Below, in pieces: positions 43,391-54,559 of a stretch of 64,000 bases of DNA (position 1 is the first letter of the stretch; every line of letters begins with the position of its first letter). The DNA comes from Adiantum capillus-veneris (taxonomy: Eukaryota; Streptophyta; Polypodiopsida; Polypodiales; Pteridaceae). The stretch spans positions 157,106,747-157,170,746 of the forward strand of contig CM043943.1 in assembly GCA_014529385.2 (NCBI GenBank), in the 5' to 3' direction. The notes beneath the pieces were generated by a model that saw nothing but the letters and a program-made list of their open reading frames with translations, was not told the origin of the DNA and did no database searches. A program made the position numbers and the translations under genes.

Positions 43391-45918
43391 CTATTGTTTT
43401 TGTTTTCTCATCTCACATCTTTTGCTTCTACTTCTTTTGATCCTTTGAGAGGAAATTTTTGTATTTTCCAAATCATCAAAGGAGTTATATTTCTTTTTCT
43501 TAGCCTGAGCTCTAGTGATTACCTTGATTGGAACAATCGGTTCACTCTCAGATGAGCTACTAGTTATCACTTGATTATATTTACTACTGTTTTCCCCTTG
43601 TTTAAAGGATTTTAGGACAATCTTTTGGGAAGTGTCCTCCCTTTTTGCAACATTGTATGCAATAAGCTTCAACTGGCTTGAGGTTTTTGTCAGGCTCTGG
43701 GCATTCATTTTTCCAATGATCATCTGCACCACAGTTATGACAGATTCCTGTTCTTGGCTTAATCATAGGTCTTACCATGGGAGGTTTGATACCTTGATTA
43801 GCTACATAATACATTGGTGCGAGCTCTGGTGGAGCATAAGTCACAGGTTCCTCCATTGGTGGTGGATGTGAATTATACCAATCTCCCTCTACCATTACTA
43901 TAGATGGACTAGGCTCAGCATAGGGTGTAATAGGCACAAGTGCTTGTTCCTCTATGAGTCCCTCTGGATGCATGTACTTTAGAGGCACTGCATTATGTCC
44001 GGGATATGGAGGTTGTTGACCCAACACGGGTTGAGGTCTTTCCATACCCATCGGTGGTCTTTGAGCTTGGGCCATGTTAGGCTGGTATCTGTACATGGAC
44101 TGTCCTTGTGGCCTCATGGACACGTATTGAACATTCCCATCATACTTTGGTCGGAAGTAGCACTCGTTAGTCTCATGGTTGGTCCATTTACCCTCGATTG
44201 CACACCATTCTTTTGGCCTAATTGGTTGTCCCTGTTGAGGTATCCCTTGTCCTGGTCCTCGCATAGGTGCTTTTTGCATGTTGTTCATCATGTCATTCAT
44301 CCTTTTGAGCATGTCTTCTATGGCTGAAAGCGGTGCTACAACAGCTGTTCTCACTTGTACTGGTTTAGTGGATGCTGTTTTCTCACTTTGGCTATCCTGG
44401 GGGACATCTTCTTCATTGAAAATATGACAATTGTCTCCTAAGTCAATAGCATCTGACACACACTCTTCTAGGGCTGTATGCTTCTTGCTATAGAGTATAA
44501 CATGAAGTTCTTTATTAGTAGTCCCTCTAGAAACAAAGATACGAGTCGTTCTTCTGCAGGTATTTTTAGCCCTGGGCATCTGACAATGTATTGTTTCATT
44601 CGAGTTGCACAATTCCTAACAGACTCACCATGTTTCTGTTTAAAGCTGTAAATTTAAGCTACCGTATTATGTTTGATCTCCGTTTTAGAACAAGCAGCTA
44701 CAAATCCTTGAGCTAATGGGTTTAATTCCATGATCGACCTTGGTGGAATGTTTTGGAACCATATCAATGCTTTTCCTTCTAATGTCATTTCAAACCCCTC
44801 GAATTGAGTATGGAAATATACGTTCTGCTCTTAGCATTTGCTTAAAGCTTGCTAAGTGGTCGTATGGATCCCCTGATCCACTATATTGCTGACCCATTTT
44901 TGAAAATCACCTAGTATGATGTGTCTATTTGGTTCAACTCTTGGTCTTCTGGCAGTTGGGCTTGTTCCAAGTCCTTCAAACCAGTCTGTTAGAAATAGTG
45001 ACTCATGTAGCCCTGGACTGGACTTAGTGTCACCCAGTTTTCTACGTGATGAGGTGGTTTCTGGTTTCTTAACGTTACTCTCAGATGATCTCTCACGGTG
45101 TTCATCTCTTGAAAGCATTTCTGGTCCTTGTCCAATCCCTTATGGAATACCCTTGGTATTTGGTTTGTTCTACCTCCTCAGGAGTCATCATAACAAAGTT
45201 GTTGTTATAAAAATCCCTAAACAGGTAGGTTGATAGGTCTGTTGATCCCTTATCTTTGATCTTGAAGATATAGATGATCTTCATGGCCGTTAGTTGTCCT
45301 GATTTGGCATGCAAAGTCCACAGAAGATCTTTTACGTTTCTATCCTCCCAACAATAGATTACGATCCTAGGATTATCCGTACTAAGCTATTTCAAAGGCT
45401 TCAATTCTACTTGATCGTATCCTTGGAATTCTAAGTTGGTGGTCCTTCTTTTGCTGACATATCTGAGATTATGGTATTTACTTTTAACCCCCATTTGTCT
45501 ATCACGTCAGGGTTTTCGACTTATAAATACTGAGTTCCGCTTCTGTCCATGTAAATTATTCCTTGTTTGTTTGCCCTAATCTCTTCCTCGAACTCAATGG
45601 GAACTCAATCCCATGGTCATCAATGCAAATAGCATACTCTTCGTTAGGATCCAGGTAAACCTAAGCTCCATGGCGGCTAGTCTTATAAAAAGAGAGTATA
45701 TGCTTATAGCACATTGTCGTTTCGGTTTCCGAGTGAGTCGAATAGGAAGACATTTCAGAGGTTGAATCTAAAACAGTGTCTGAGACTTCTTCAAGGATAG
45801 TGTGCAAGAAATTGCCTTGATTCACGCTGTCTTCGGTGGATACTCTACTGGAGGTTTCTCCAAATATGCCTTGATTTCCTAGTACATGACTAGATCTAAG
45901 GTTCATCAAGACTTGCAA
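43391..45918 (-). pseudogene. gag: Gag with zinc knuckles, minus strand
   Basis: The best piece, 44612-43602, carries a Met/Pro/Gln-rich domain, WCAIEGKWTNHETNEC (a CCHC-like motif lacking one Cys), CHNCGADDHWKNEC (standard CX2CX4HX4C) and CIQCCKKGGHFPKDC (one residue too long). Upstream, 45118-44852 and 45918-45661 hold N-terminal gag sequence, separated by stops and shifts; the core near 44620-44840 is visible only in pieces. The tail 43732-43391 is Ser/Lys-rich and basic. Confidence 0.75.
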
Positions 45919-45959
45919 AGCCCTAGATAGAGTATTTACCTTTGGATTGACTTGTTGTC

Positions 45960-47340
45960 AATTTCCACTTGATTCGATTGCAACTTTCTGTCAAGCTATC
46001 GATTCCTTGTCTGCAACTTGATTCCTGTATAAATTTGATAAAGTTAGCTATTCTTTCACAAAGACTGTATAATTTTTGCTAACTATTATGGATGGTCTGT
46101 GTGTATCACTTCAAATTAAGCTATGGGAGTCAGCAAATGACTTTCAGATTCGACTTTGACAAAAAAATCAAAGGATTAATCTGCAACTTGAAAAATGAGT
46201 GAACATGTACCAATTTGGATCTGATTGAACCCAAAATTGCCTAGTGGCTTTGTATTATGCTTGTCTAACACTGTACAAGTTCAAAAGTCAAAACTGATGT
46301 CCCTGTGTAGCAGTAGTAAATAATCACGATTATTTACTTTTGCCAGTTTTTTGCACTTTTTGGCTTGGTTTGCCAAGTATACAACCTGTTAAAGTCCCTG
46401 GACAAGTTTCAACAAGTTTGGACAAAATCTGTTCAAGTTTATTAACTGTTTTGTGTCCGTAGACTCTGATTTCAATAACCTGGCTTAAGTCTCACTTTTG
46501 TGATCCAAATTTCACCAAAATTGATTTGTGGGGTCTACTTGATATGCTTGACCTTGTGGTATACTCAAATTTGCAAATTTGTCAATTTTTGAAGCAGACG
46601 TAAATAATCGCAATTATTTACTCCAGCTATATTTTTGCAAATTTTTGTCCCAACTTTGACACAGATCTCTTAAGCACCTCAAGTTAAGGTCCCTAGCCAA
46701 GTTTCAACAAATTTGGACAAGTGTTGGTCAAATGGTCATCAATTTTCTGTCCGCAAACTAACTTTGCAAATTTGGTCACAATTTCCAATTCAATGATCCA
46801 AATCTTACCAAATTTGGTTTGTGGGCTTATTACAACATGGTAAAGCTAGTGATATACCAACTTGGTCAAAAAAGTTGAAAAATGGGGTAGATGTAAATAA
46901 TTACGATTATTTACTTCTGAAAACTTTTTACATATTTTTGGTCAACTGAGCATGGACACATGTTTATCACATCAATATAATCCTATGAATCAAATTTCAA
47001 CAAATTTGGACAAATTTTTTCCCAATTTACACTCAAGATTCGGAAAGTCAGTACAAACTTTAGTTTTTACCCAATTTTTTGCCAGTTTGGTGATCTAAAT
47101 CTTTTGTGCCTTTACAAAAGTTTTTTGTACACATGCAATGATTCAATGGTATGAACCTTGGTCAAATCTGAGCTGAAAGTTAATAATCACGATTATTAAC
47201 TTCAGGCTTGAAATGAGCCAATTTTTGTACTTTTTTCAAGGACAGTCCTTTTATGAGTTTTTTCAAACCTATGAATCAAGTCAAAAACTTAATTTGGCCT
47301 AAAATGTCAAGAAAAAGTAAATAATTTGAGTTTTTGGCTA
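45960..47340. repeat. Palindrome-bearing repeat block, left copy
   Basis: Four perfect or near-perfect palindromes with 10-base arms (GTAAATAATC / GATTATTTAC type) lie at 46316-46337, 46600-46621, 46893-46914 and 47179-47200, i.e. every 284-293 bp. A decayed half-site is at 47317. Between them the sequence repeats loosely (CAAGTTTCAACAAATTTGG; CCAAATTTCACCAAA), so this is a degenerate ~288-bp tandem repeat. No coding. It lies in the leader of the minus-strand element. Confidence 0.85.
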
Positions 47341-47856
47341 ACTCTTGAAATTTTTACCTTGAAGTGTCCTTGAGCGTACCCACTGGTTCATACAACTTTT
47401 AAGCTTACTCTCCAGTCGGATTGAGTGGTTTGGAGTCTTTTCGTGCTATTTCTAGTCGTAGACCTAAAATTCTATAACTTCCAATAACAACTCACAATGA
47501 TTCTTTCAGAGAGAGCAATGTTTTGAAATCCACCTCGGATCCTACTTACCCTACTTCTAGATTCTCATGCAATGGGGTTGTGGAAAGTGTCTACAAACAT
47601 TCCTTTTCTTGTCTTTTATGGTTTTTTGAGCATTGATCTTAAGACTTGTCTCGTCTATCAATCATTCTCCAAATCCTACTGTCCTAGAGGCACTCGACAA
47701 GTACGATTACTTCCAAGCTATCTTTACACTACAAAAGATCACAATCTTAGGCTATGCGGTTTCTAAAAGAAAGTTTTGAACTCTAGGCGATCCTAGAGGA
47801 AGTTAAAGGATAACTTCACAAGACTCTCATGTTTTTGCCTAGTTTAGGTCTCTTCA
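47341..47856. other. Leader sequence without recognised feature
   Basis: Between the palindrome block and the primer site. Short frames only; nothing named. Confidence 0.4.
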
Positions 47857-47875
47857 ATCCCCGACAACGGTGCCA
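47857..47875 (-). other. Primer-binding site, tRNA-Asp type, minus strand
   Basis: TGGCACCGTTGTCGGGGAT on the minus strand, two mismatches from the tRNA-Asp complement, two bases after the LTR end CCCACA. Confidence 0.85.
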
Positions 47876-47877
47876 AA

Positions 47878-48808
47878 TGTGGGACGTGTGTTTAACCTCA
47901 CTATCCTATCTTATTGTAGTATTGGCGAGAACCACGATTACATTGTCAATCCATGGGATGAAGCTGACTAGACTAGTGCATAGAGGCTACAAGAGGTTGT
48001 CAATTTCTCAAAAAACAACTAACAACTCGCATCTAACTCAAGCTACACTCAAGTGACAAAAATCACTAAAAGCCAATCGCTCATTGGTAAACAAATTACA
48101 TCCGTTGCAGCATCGAATGACATCCAAACGTAACGAAACTTCTAGGACATGTTTATAAGACCTAAGCACACATGCTTATGGTCTCAAACCCCACTTTAGG
48201 TCAAGTGGAAAAATCGCGATTATTAACAGCAGTGGATTTTTGACCTAGTCGTTTTTGACCCAGAATGCATCTAAATGCTTAGCAATGATGTCTCAATACC
48301 CTGCTTATGCTTAGTTTTTTATTTTGAAGTGTAAATTCCTAGTTATGATGAAATAAGGCCGCGGGTCGGCGATGCCAAAAGCTACGAATTACTGTGATCG
48401 TGCTTACGTCAATGCGTAGAGCTCTTACCTGCGATCACAATGCAACAAACATGAGTGCAATGTGACAACCAGGGAGGAAGTAAGAAGCACAAGAAGGAGA
48501 GAGGTGAGCACCGTTATCTCACGCTGTGTATTTCATTATCCAAAACTTAATAATAACTTACAAACATTGGCTTTTATACCTTAGCCAAGGTTTTTGGTGG
48601 TCAAAACTAATAATCTGAGAGTTCTACCAAAAATGGGTAATGACAGGTTGATACAATCTGGAAGCTTGTAGCCCCGGCTTATCAATTACAAGGTTTATCC
48701 AAAAATTAAGAGTTATAATATTTCCAATTTTTTAAAATAATAAGTGTTTTTACAATGAGAACTCCGAAAAATGGTATTCGTGGCAACTGTGTTAGCTTGC
48801 TGCTAACA
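47878..48808 (-). repeat. LTR of the minus-strand 5' half element
   Basis: 931 bp. On the minus strand it starts TGTTAGCAGC and ends CGTCCCACA. A TATAAAA lies at 48572-48578. Boundaries rest on the primer site on one side and on the break in the reverse transcriptase reading frame on the other. I found no second copy of this LTR in the window. Confidence 0.75.
48572..48578 (-). promoter_or_regulatory. TATA box in LTR
   Basis: Minus-strand TATAAAA in the context GGTATAAAAGCC, about 230 bases from the LTR start; the usual U3 promoter position. Confidence 0.6.
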
Positions 48809-49695
48809 AACAGCCTCAATTTCTTTGGCAAAAATTACATAGCCAAGAAGAGTGACCTTGCTTTCACCAATGTGACACTTATCTATGTTAAGATGGTCAC
48901 CGAAGGTTTGCAGCCTAGCCAAACCATCATAGACCTTGCTCAAATGAAGGGAGCGAGAGTTGTAGATATAGAAATCATCTATGAAAACCCGTATTGACTT
49001 ACCAAAGTATGGCTGGAAGACAAAATTTACATAGTGTTGGAATGTGGCCGGAGCATTGATGAGGCCAAAAGGCATCACTCTGTAAGCAAAACATCCCCAT
49101 GGTGTTATGAAGGTTGTATTGTTCTAGTCTTCTTCTTCAATGCTAATCTGGAAGTAGCCTGAGTAGCCATCACATACTGTGTAGCGCTCATGACCTGCTA
49201 CCTCGTTGAGAATCTCGTCTTGGAATAGGAGGGAAAAATGATCCCTCTTTGCTGCTGCATTGAGAGGTTTGTAGTCTACACAAACTCTCCACTTACCGTT
49301 CTTCTTTGGCATGACCACCACTGGAGAGAACCACTCTGAGTCTTCGACGGGGTAAATGAAACCTGCCTGTAGCAAATTCCTTACCTCTTTGAGCAATGTC
49401 TCTTGTTTAATTACCCCAAGTCTTCTGAGCTTTTGCACTACAGGCTTACTTCCTTCATTGAGTCTTATGTGGTGCTACACCCCTGTGATGCATGTGATCT
49501 TGTCATAACCATCAATGAAAAGTGTGGTGAAGTTACCTAGCATAGAGATGTACTCTTCTCTCTCTTCAGTAGCTAACTCACTGGAGAGCATCCAATGTAG
49601 CTTACTTGTATCCACCAAGGGTTGCGTACTTGATGGTCCCTCTTGGTTCTTTGGTGGTGCTTTAGACTGTGTCGATCTCTTTGGATCTCTGAGGA
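48809..49695 (-). pseudogene. pol: Reverse transcriptase fragment of another gypsy copy
   Basis: The minus strand encodes a protease-RT linker (MLSSELATEEREEYISML), then VQKLRRLGVIKQETLL, VVMPKKNGKWRVCVDYK, GYSGYFQISI, a TAG, WGCFAYRVMPFGLINAPATF, and an intact catalytic box FIDDF (about 48976-48987). It ends within LLGYVIFAKEIEA where the LTR begins. It is a close relative of 26860-27590 of the dual-RNase-H gypsy, and is probably the continuation of the gag-protease at 40038-41927 after inversion. Confidence 0.85.
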
Positions 49696-49765
49696 TGCTA
49701 CTTTGGGAGGACTATTAAAACTTAGACCATATTTGTGAAATGATCTACAGAAAAGCCTAGAGAAG

Positions 49766-50521
49766 GTGGCAACAATGGAGCTAATCTCAAAAATTTTGAA
49801 AATTTTGAAAAACGAAATGGACAACAAAGAGATTCGATCTATTCCAATGAAAAAAGTCGGAGAATACTATGAAGAGGAAGAAGGAAATACCACCCTTCCA
49901 GTGAAATATAATGACATTGAAACCATGGCAATACTGGATAGTGGAGCAGGCATAGCCATAGCCACAAAAGCAGTATGGGAATCCTGGGGACAACCAGCCA
50001 TTATACAAGCTCGAATGAAATTGCAATTGGCTGAAAAACACATTGAAAGACCATTAGGGCTACTTGAAAAAGTGATAGTCAATTCCTATGGAGTTGAATA
50101 TCAACACACTTTTGCCATAGTAGACTTTGGGAAAAAACTCAATTACGAAATCATATTGGGAAGACCTTTCATGCGACATGTACAGCTTATCCAAGATTGG
50201 GGAAACAATTATCTGTACTTGAAGCAAGTGGGATCTATAACAAGGGTAAATCTAAAATATCACACTTATAGAGACGTTTTGAAAACACCAATATAAGAGT
50301 TTGATTCAGTCTCTTTGGCTAAAACTAAGCTTCCCTCTTGGTTAAACAAAGACACTCCTATTTGGATGTGCGGAGCTTCACAAAATGGGAGCTTAAAACA
50401 AGAAGAATGTATCTTAGAAAGGGATTGCACAGACAAAGCATATGTACCGAATCCTTTCTGGAACATTTGTTTGAGCCATTTGAGTGGACTCAAATTTTGG
50501 CGACAATGGATGTATGTGTGA
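49766..50521 (+). pseudogene. Protease 1, plus-strand copy
   Basis: IRSIPMKKVGEYYEEEEG, AILDSGAGIAIATKAVW (Asp codon at 49937) and YEIILGRPFM make a standard retropepsin. TAA at 50294 replaces a Gln codon present in the inverted copy, and the same frame goes on to 50519. Homology with the inverted copy runs from about 49695 to 50437. Confidence 0.88.
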
Positions 50522-51323
50522 ATACGTCTATGCCTACTCAATTTTGCAATGAGAACGGCTATGATCTAATTCGCATCCACATGATTTCAACCCTCAACAT
50601 TGAAGATAAAAGTGAGGAACCCAAGGACTTGATGAAATCTCAACAAGTCTTTTCAGACCTCTACTACGATGCAACAGATGAGTTAGACGAACACTTAGCT
50701 ACCTCAGAAGATTCGAGGTCAGAAAAAGAGCATGTGAGAGCTAGGCTAGTTTTGAAAGGAGGGAAGGAAAAGTTTTTTGACTTTCCTAACCAAAAATCAA
50801 GAAGAAAAAAATAGTATAGACGAAAAGAAACACCAAAAACATGAAAACAAGACCTATGCCGTCAGTCTCCAGTAGAACACAATTCTTGATGCAGATAGAT
50901 ACACATGATTGTGTCAAGGACAAAATCACTGGCAGATATCCTTCAAACAAAAATCCAAAAATGTCGAAAACATCAAGAAAAACAAGGAAGGATACTCAAG
51001 CAAAGCCAAACAAATAGGACAAGGAGCCAACCATGACACGAGTTGAGCAGAAAAAGAAATATCAAGAGTTGAAAAAATCTCTAAAGGAGATATATACGAC
51101 CGAAATGGAAACCACAAAAGAGGATGGTAAGGATGTAATGAGTGTTCCATCCCATTACAAAAAGTGTACTCTCCAAAATCAAAAAATCATAGATAAACAA
51201 CCTGTTAGGGAGTTACCAAAACAAGGCGAGTCCTATGAAGGGCCCGAGAATGCAAAAAAGATAGATTTGGTTGAACCAGGGGAAGAACCTTGGCCTACCT
51301 ACATTGCAAATGACCTAACATAA
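50430..51323 (+). pseudogene. Protease-RT linker
   Basis: Two readable pieces: 50430-50814 (FLEHLFEPFEWTQILATMD, DELDEHLATSEDSR) and 51033-51323 (EPWPTYIANDL at its end). Charged and low-complexity, with stops between. The first piece shows no catalytic motif. It occupies the spacer normal between protease and reverse transcriptase. Confidence 0.6.
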
Positions 51324-52240
51324 GATGAAGAAGAGCTTTTGCTAAGCTTGCTAAAAGAAAAGCGAGAGATCTTCGCTTGATCTTACAAGGATCTCAAGGG
51401 TGTTGATCCAAAAATTTGTCAATATACCATACCCATGAGAGATGATGCAAAACCAAGCAGACAAAGCCATGCACATATAAAGAAACATTTGCCAGGAAAT
51501 CAAAGAAGAGATTGAGAAACTAAAGGAAGTCGAATTCATTTATGAAATTGAACACATAGACTGGGTGTCTCCAATTGTAGTAGTACCCAAGAAGAATGAA
51601 AAATTACGAGTGTGTGTCAATCTCATGAAGTGAATGCAGCTACCATTAGAGACAACTTTCCTCTTCCAATCACTGAGCATGTTTTAGAACGAGTTGCAGG
51701 AAAAGAAGCTTACAGTTTCTTAGATGGCTTTTCGGGATACAATCAACTTTTGGTTGACCCAAAAGATCATCATAAAACTGCTTTTGCAACGGAATGGTGT
51801 ATTTTTGCCTATCGGGTTATGCCCTTTGGGTTAACTAATGCTCCTTCCACATTTTAAAGATTGATGAGCCATGCTTTTAAAGAATATCTGGGGAAATTCT
51901 TGGAAGTGTATATGGATGATCTATGCGTATATTCATCAATCCGAGCTGATCATTTTAAACACCTCAAAAAGGTATTCAAAAAATGTAGACTTTATAGGAT
52001 TTGCCTAAATCCTCAAAAGTGCACATTCATGGGTAGACAAGGAAAAATTATTGGACATATAGTGTCTAAAAATGGCATAGCTACTGATATTGAAAAAATT
52101 CATGTCATTGCTGATTTTCCTAGACCAACAACAGTCAAGGGGGTTCAAGCCTTCATGGGGCATTGTGGATATTACAGACGGTTCATTTACATGTACTCTA
52201 TAATTGAAAAACCCATGAATAGCTTGATTACACACTTTGA
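51324..52240 (+). pseudogene. pol: Gypsy reverse transcriptase, catalytic box intact
   Basis: In pieces: EEEKLKEVEFIYEI-like finger region (EEIEKLKEVEFIYEI), WVSPIVVVPKKNEKLRVCV, FPLPITEHVLERVAGKEAYSF, GFSGYNQLLV, YRVMPFGLTNAPSTF, then a TAA, and VYMDDLCVYS with the intact Y-M-D-D (about 51909-51920), GHIVSKNGI and FMGHCGYYRRFI. Several in-frame stops and at least one frameshift near 51635. Its sequence is clearly different from the dual-RNase-H gypsy reverse transcriptase. Confidence 0.92.
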
Positions 52241-52730
52241 ATGGACCAAGGTATGTGAAGAATCTTTCATGAAGCTTAAGCAAACTCTCACCTCAACTCC
52301 AATATTGAAAGCACTAGATTGGAATAAGATATTCCACATACATATAGATGCTTCCAATTTTGCTATCGGTTGTATACTAGCTCAACCAGGAGACGAGAAA
52401 ATTGACTTTCCTATTTCTTATGCTAGCCGACAATTGAACATGGCAGAAAAGAATTACACTACCACAGAAATTAAAGGATTAGGAATGATCTATACCGTAA
52501 AAAAGTATAGACATTACCTATTAGCCATCAAGTTTGTGTTCTTTGTAGACCACCAAGTTTTGTTGTATTTGGTCAACAAGCCATGCAACACAGGAAGAAT
52601 ACTGAGATGGTTCATCATTCTTCTGGAATTTGATTTCACTGTGGTTGTAAAAAAGGGCACTACACATCAAAGAGAAGATCATTTGTCAAGGATTATTTCA
52701 GGAGAATCACCTAAAGGGGGTAGACAATGA
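52241..52730 (+). pseudogene. pol: Gypsy RNase H
   Basis: Same frame as the reverse transcriptase: FHIHIDASNFAIGCIL (first Asp), NYTTTEIKGLGMIY (Glu), FFVDHQVLLYL (Asp), FDFTVVVKKGTTHQREDHLSR. No second, archaeal-type RNase H follows, unlike the element at 17937. The frame ends at a TGA created by a one-base shift near 52715; the next module continues one frame over. Confidence 0.88.
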
Positions 52731-53105
52731 TCTACCAGATGCCTATTTGTTCTCCATGGAAATGATACCTCGATGGTCGAAAAACATGGTATCATTGATG
52801 ACCATAGCTCAAGTGGATTCACAAATACCACTTCCTATAATAATCGGATTAATCGAGCAATCAGCTATGTATCAATTACTAGCTGGTAGGCTATACAAAA
52901 TAAATCGAGATGGAATATTGCTCTTATGCATTAATCCTGAAGAGAAAAACCTGTACCTAAGTCAAGCACATATTACCATAGTAGGACTTCACTTTGCGGA
53001 AGATCAAACTATGTGAAGAATCTTGAGACTTGGAGTATTTTGGCCAACTATGAGGAGTGATGTTCGATCTTTTGTAGAGGATTGTCCTCAATGTCAAAAA
53101 CAAAC
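52731..53105 (+). pseudogene. First integrase H2C2 zinc module (extra copy)
   Basis: DLPDAYLFSMEMIPRW begins a tether, then LLAGRLYKINRDGILLLC, QAHITIVGLHF (zinc histidines), a TGA at 53014, and LGVFWPTMRSDVRSFVEDCPQCQ (zinc cysteines). This is a full gypsy pre-integrase module. It is followed at once by a second one, so this is the extra copy. Same frame as the downstream integrase. Confidence 0.82.
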
Positions 53106-53490
53106 ACCCATACCTCATGTAACATTGTTTCAAATGTCGCATGTTCCTAAGTGGAGTAACTATCTGGTTACTTACTTATCAAGCCGAACTTTTCCTGAGG
53201 ATATGAGTAAACGCCATCAAAGAGAAATTGAAATTGAAGCAAGAGACTATGCTCTTATTGGAAACCAATTGTATCGAAGAGGTAAGGATCAACATTTACA
53301 ACTTTGTGCAAATGAAGACGAATATATTCTGATTATGAAACAAGCACATACTGGATTAGCTGGAGGTCACTTTTCTAGTGAGACCACCACAATAGAAATC
53401 TTAATGGCAGGCATATGGTGGCCAACACTCTTTGCGGATGTCAAAGAATATGTTTGAAGGTGTGATGCTTGTCAACGAGAAAAAATGCCA
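53106..53490 (+). pseudogene. Second integrase H2C2 zinc module
   Basis: HVTLFQMSHVPKWSNYLVTYL (tether), then YALIGNQLYRRGKDQHLQLC, QAHTGLAGGHF, IWWPTLFADVKEYV, a TGA at 53455 and RCDACQREK. It parallels the first module block by block: xLFxM...PxW, LYxxxxDxxLxLC, QAHxxxxGxHF, WPTxxxDV, CxxCQ. By eye the two are roughly a quarter to a third identical, so the duplication is old and was kept. Confidence 0.85.
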
Positions 53491-54169
53491 ACACGTGTAG
53501 ATAGCATGCCCTTAGAACCAATGATGGGGACTAGAGCTTTCGCAAAATGGGGTATAGATCTCGTTGGACCAATATAGCCACCTGCTTATAGAACCCAAGC
53601 TCAATATATCATTGTAGCTATGGACTATTTGACCAAGTGGGCCGAGGCTAAAGCAACTCAAAAGAATGATGCCAAAACCGTTGCCGCATTCTTATATGAG
53701 TATGTATTCACGAGATATGGATTGCCAATAGAAATTGTCAATGATCGGGGAGCTCATTTCCTCAATGAGGTAATCGAGTATTTTCTTAATGAGTTTATGG
53801 TCATCCATAACAAATCAGCTCCCTATCACCCACAAGAAAACGGACAAGCTGAGCATACAAACAAAATTCTTAGCTCGGTATTGACTAAAGTGGTTAGTTC
53901 AGGAAGAACAGACTAGGAAATGAATCTCCATGCTATGGGCTTATCAAGTTTCATTCAAAACAGCTTTAAATGCTACACCCTTTAACCTTGTTTATGATTT
54001 TGATGCCATACTGCCAATAGAATTTCTATTGCCGACATTAAGGGTAGCTAAAAATCTTGAGTGGATTGGACATGAATTTTCAGAAAGACTTGAAGATTTA
54101 GAAAAGCTAGATGAGCAAAGGCTAACTGTCGTAGCTCACATCTATACACAAAATCAGAAACAAAAATAG
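53491..54169 (+). pseudogene. pol: Gypsy integrase catalytic core
   Basis: FAKWGIDLVGPI (first Asp), a TAG at 53575, YIIVAMDYLTKWAEAKATQK, VNDRGAHF (Asp codon 53743) and NGQAEHTNK (Glu codon 53851), i.e. D-x35-E. A TAG at 53914 and a shift precede WAYQVSFKTALNATPFNLVY, the end of the core. Most is in the frame of the two zinc modules. Confidence 0.92.
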
Positions 54170-54179
54170 TTTTTTGATT

Positions 54180-54522
54180 CCCATCTAATAAAAAAATCTT
54201 CAAGAAAGGGGACTTAGTTTTAGTCTATTCCCTTAAGCAACACATTTCCAAGTTTAAGAAAAAGGGAAACGGACCGTTTATCATTGAAGATGTGTCTCCA
54301 AGTGGAGCAGTTAAGATATCCACCCTAGATGGTGAACCAATGGCTAATTGGATTAGTAGATGCCGCTTAAAGAGATACAATTTGCTGCTAATCAATGAAT
54401 TGCTAGAAAGAATGCATGCAGCCAAGCAAAGGAGGATAAAACGACAGCAGGTTATTGATGAACCCCAAGAGGAAGCTCGACTTCGGGTACTCAAATGGAA
54501 AGCTTCTCTCAAGAATCAATAG
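54180..54522 (+). pseudogene. pol: Integrase C-terminal domain
   Basis: KGDLVLVYSLKQHISKF, KKKGNGPFIIEDV (GPY/F motif), GAVKISTLDGEPM and SRCRLKRYNLLL, followed by a basic helical extension (MHAAKQRRIKRQQVI). The same integrase end plus helix occurs at about 32400-32150 in the nested element. No chromodomain. Confidence 0.88.
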
Positions 54523-54559
54523 ATACCGATTTCCATCAACACTCTGAAAATAGATGACC

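Larger units (their letters stand above)
41928..48808 (-). mobile_element. 5' half of a gypsy element with protease 1, minus strand
   Basis: Read on the minus strand: LTR (48808-47878), tRNA-Asp-like primer site, long leader with palindromes, gag with zinc knuckles, linker, protease 1, then an abrupt end at 41928. No reverse transcriptase or integrase follows on this strand. The plus strand from 49695 starts inside the same protease region and carries the missing 3' half. The LTR lies inside a reverse transcriptase gene of another gypsy copy. Confidence 0.75.

Noticed and set aside
47358-47376. Inverted match to 57790-57805 (AAGGACACTTCAA) as proof that the palindrome blocks are inverted copies
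   Set aside because: Only about 14 bases; the longer spacer words between palindromes align in the same orientation instead.
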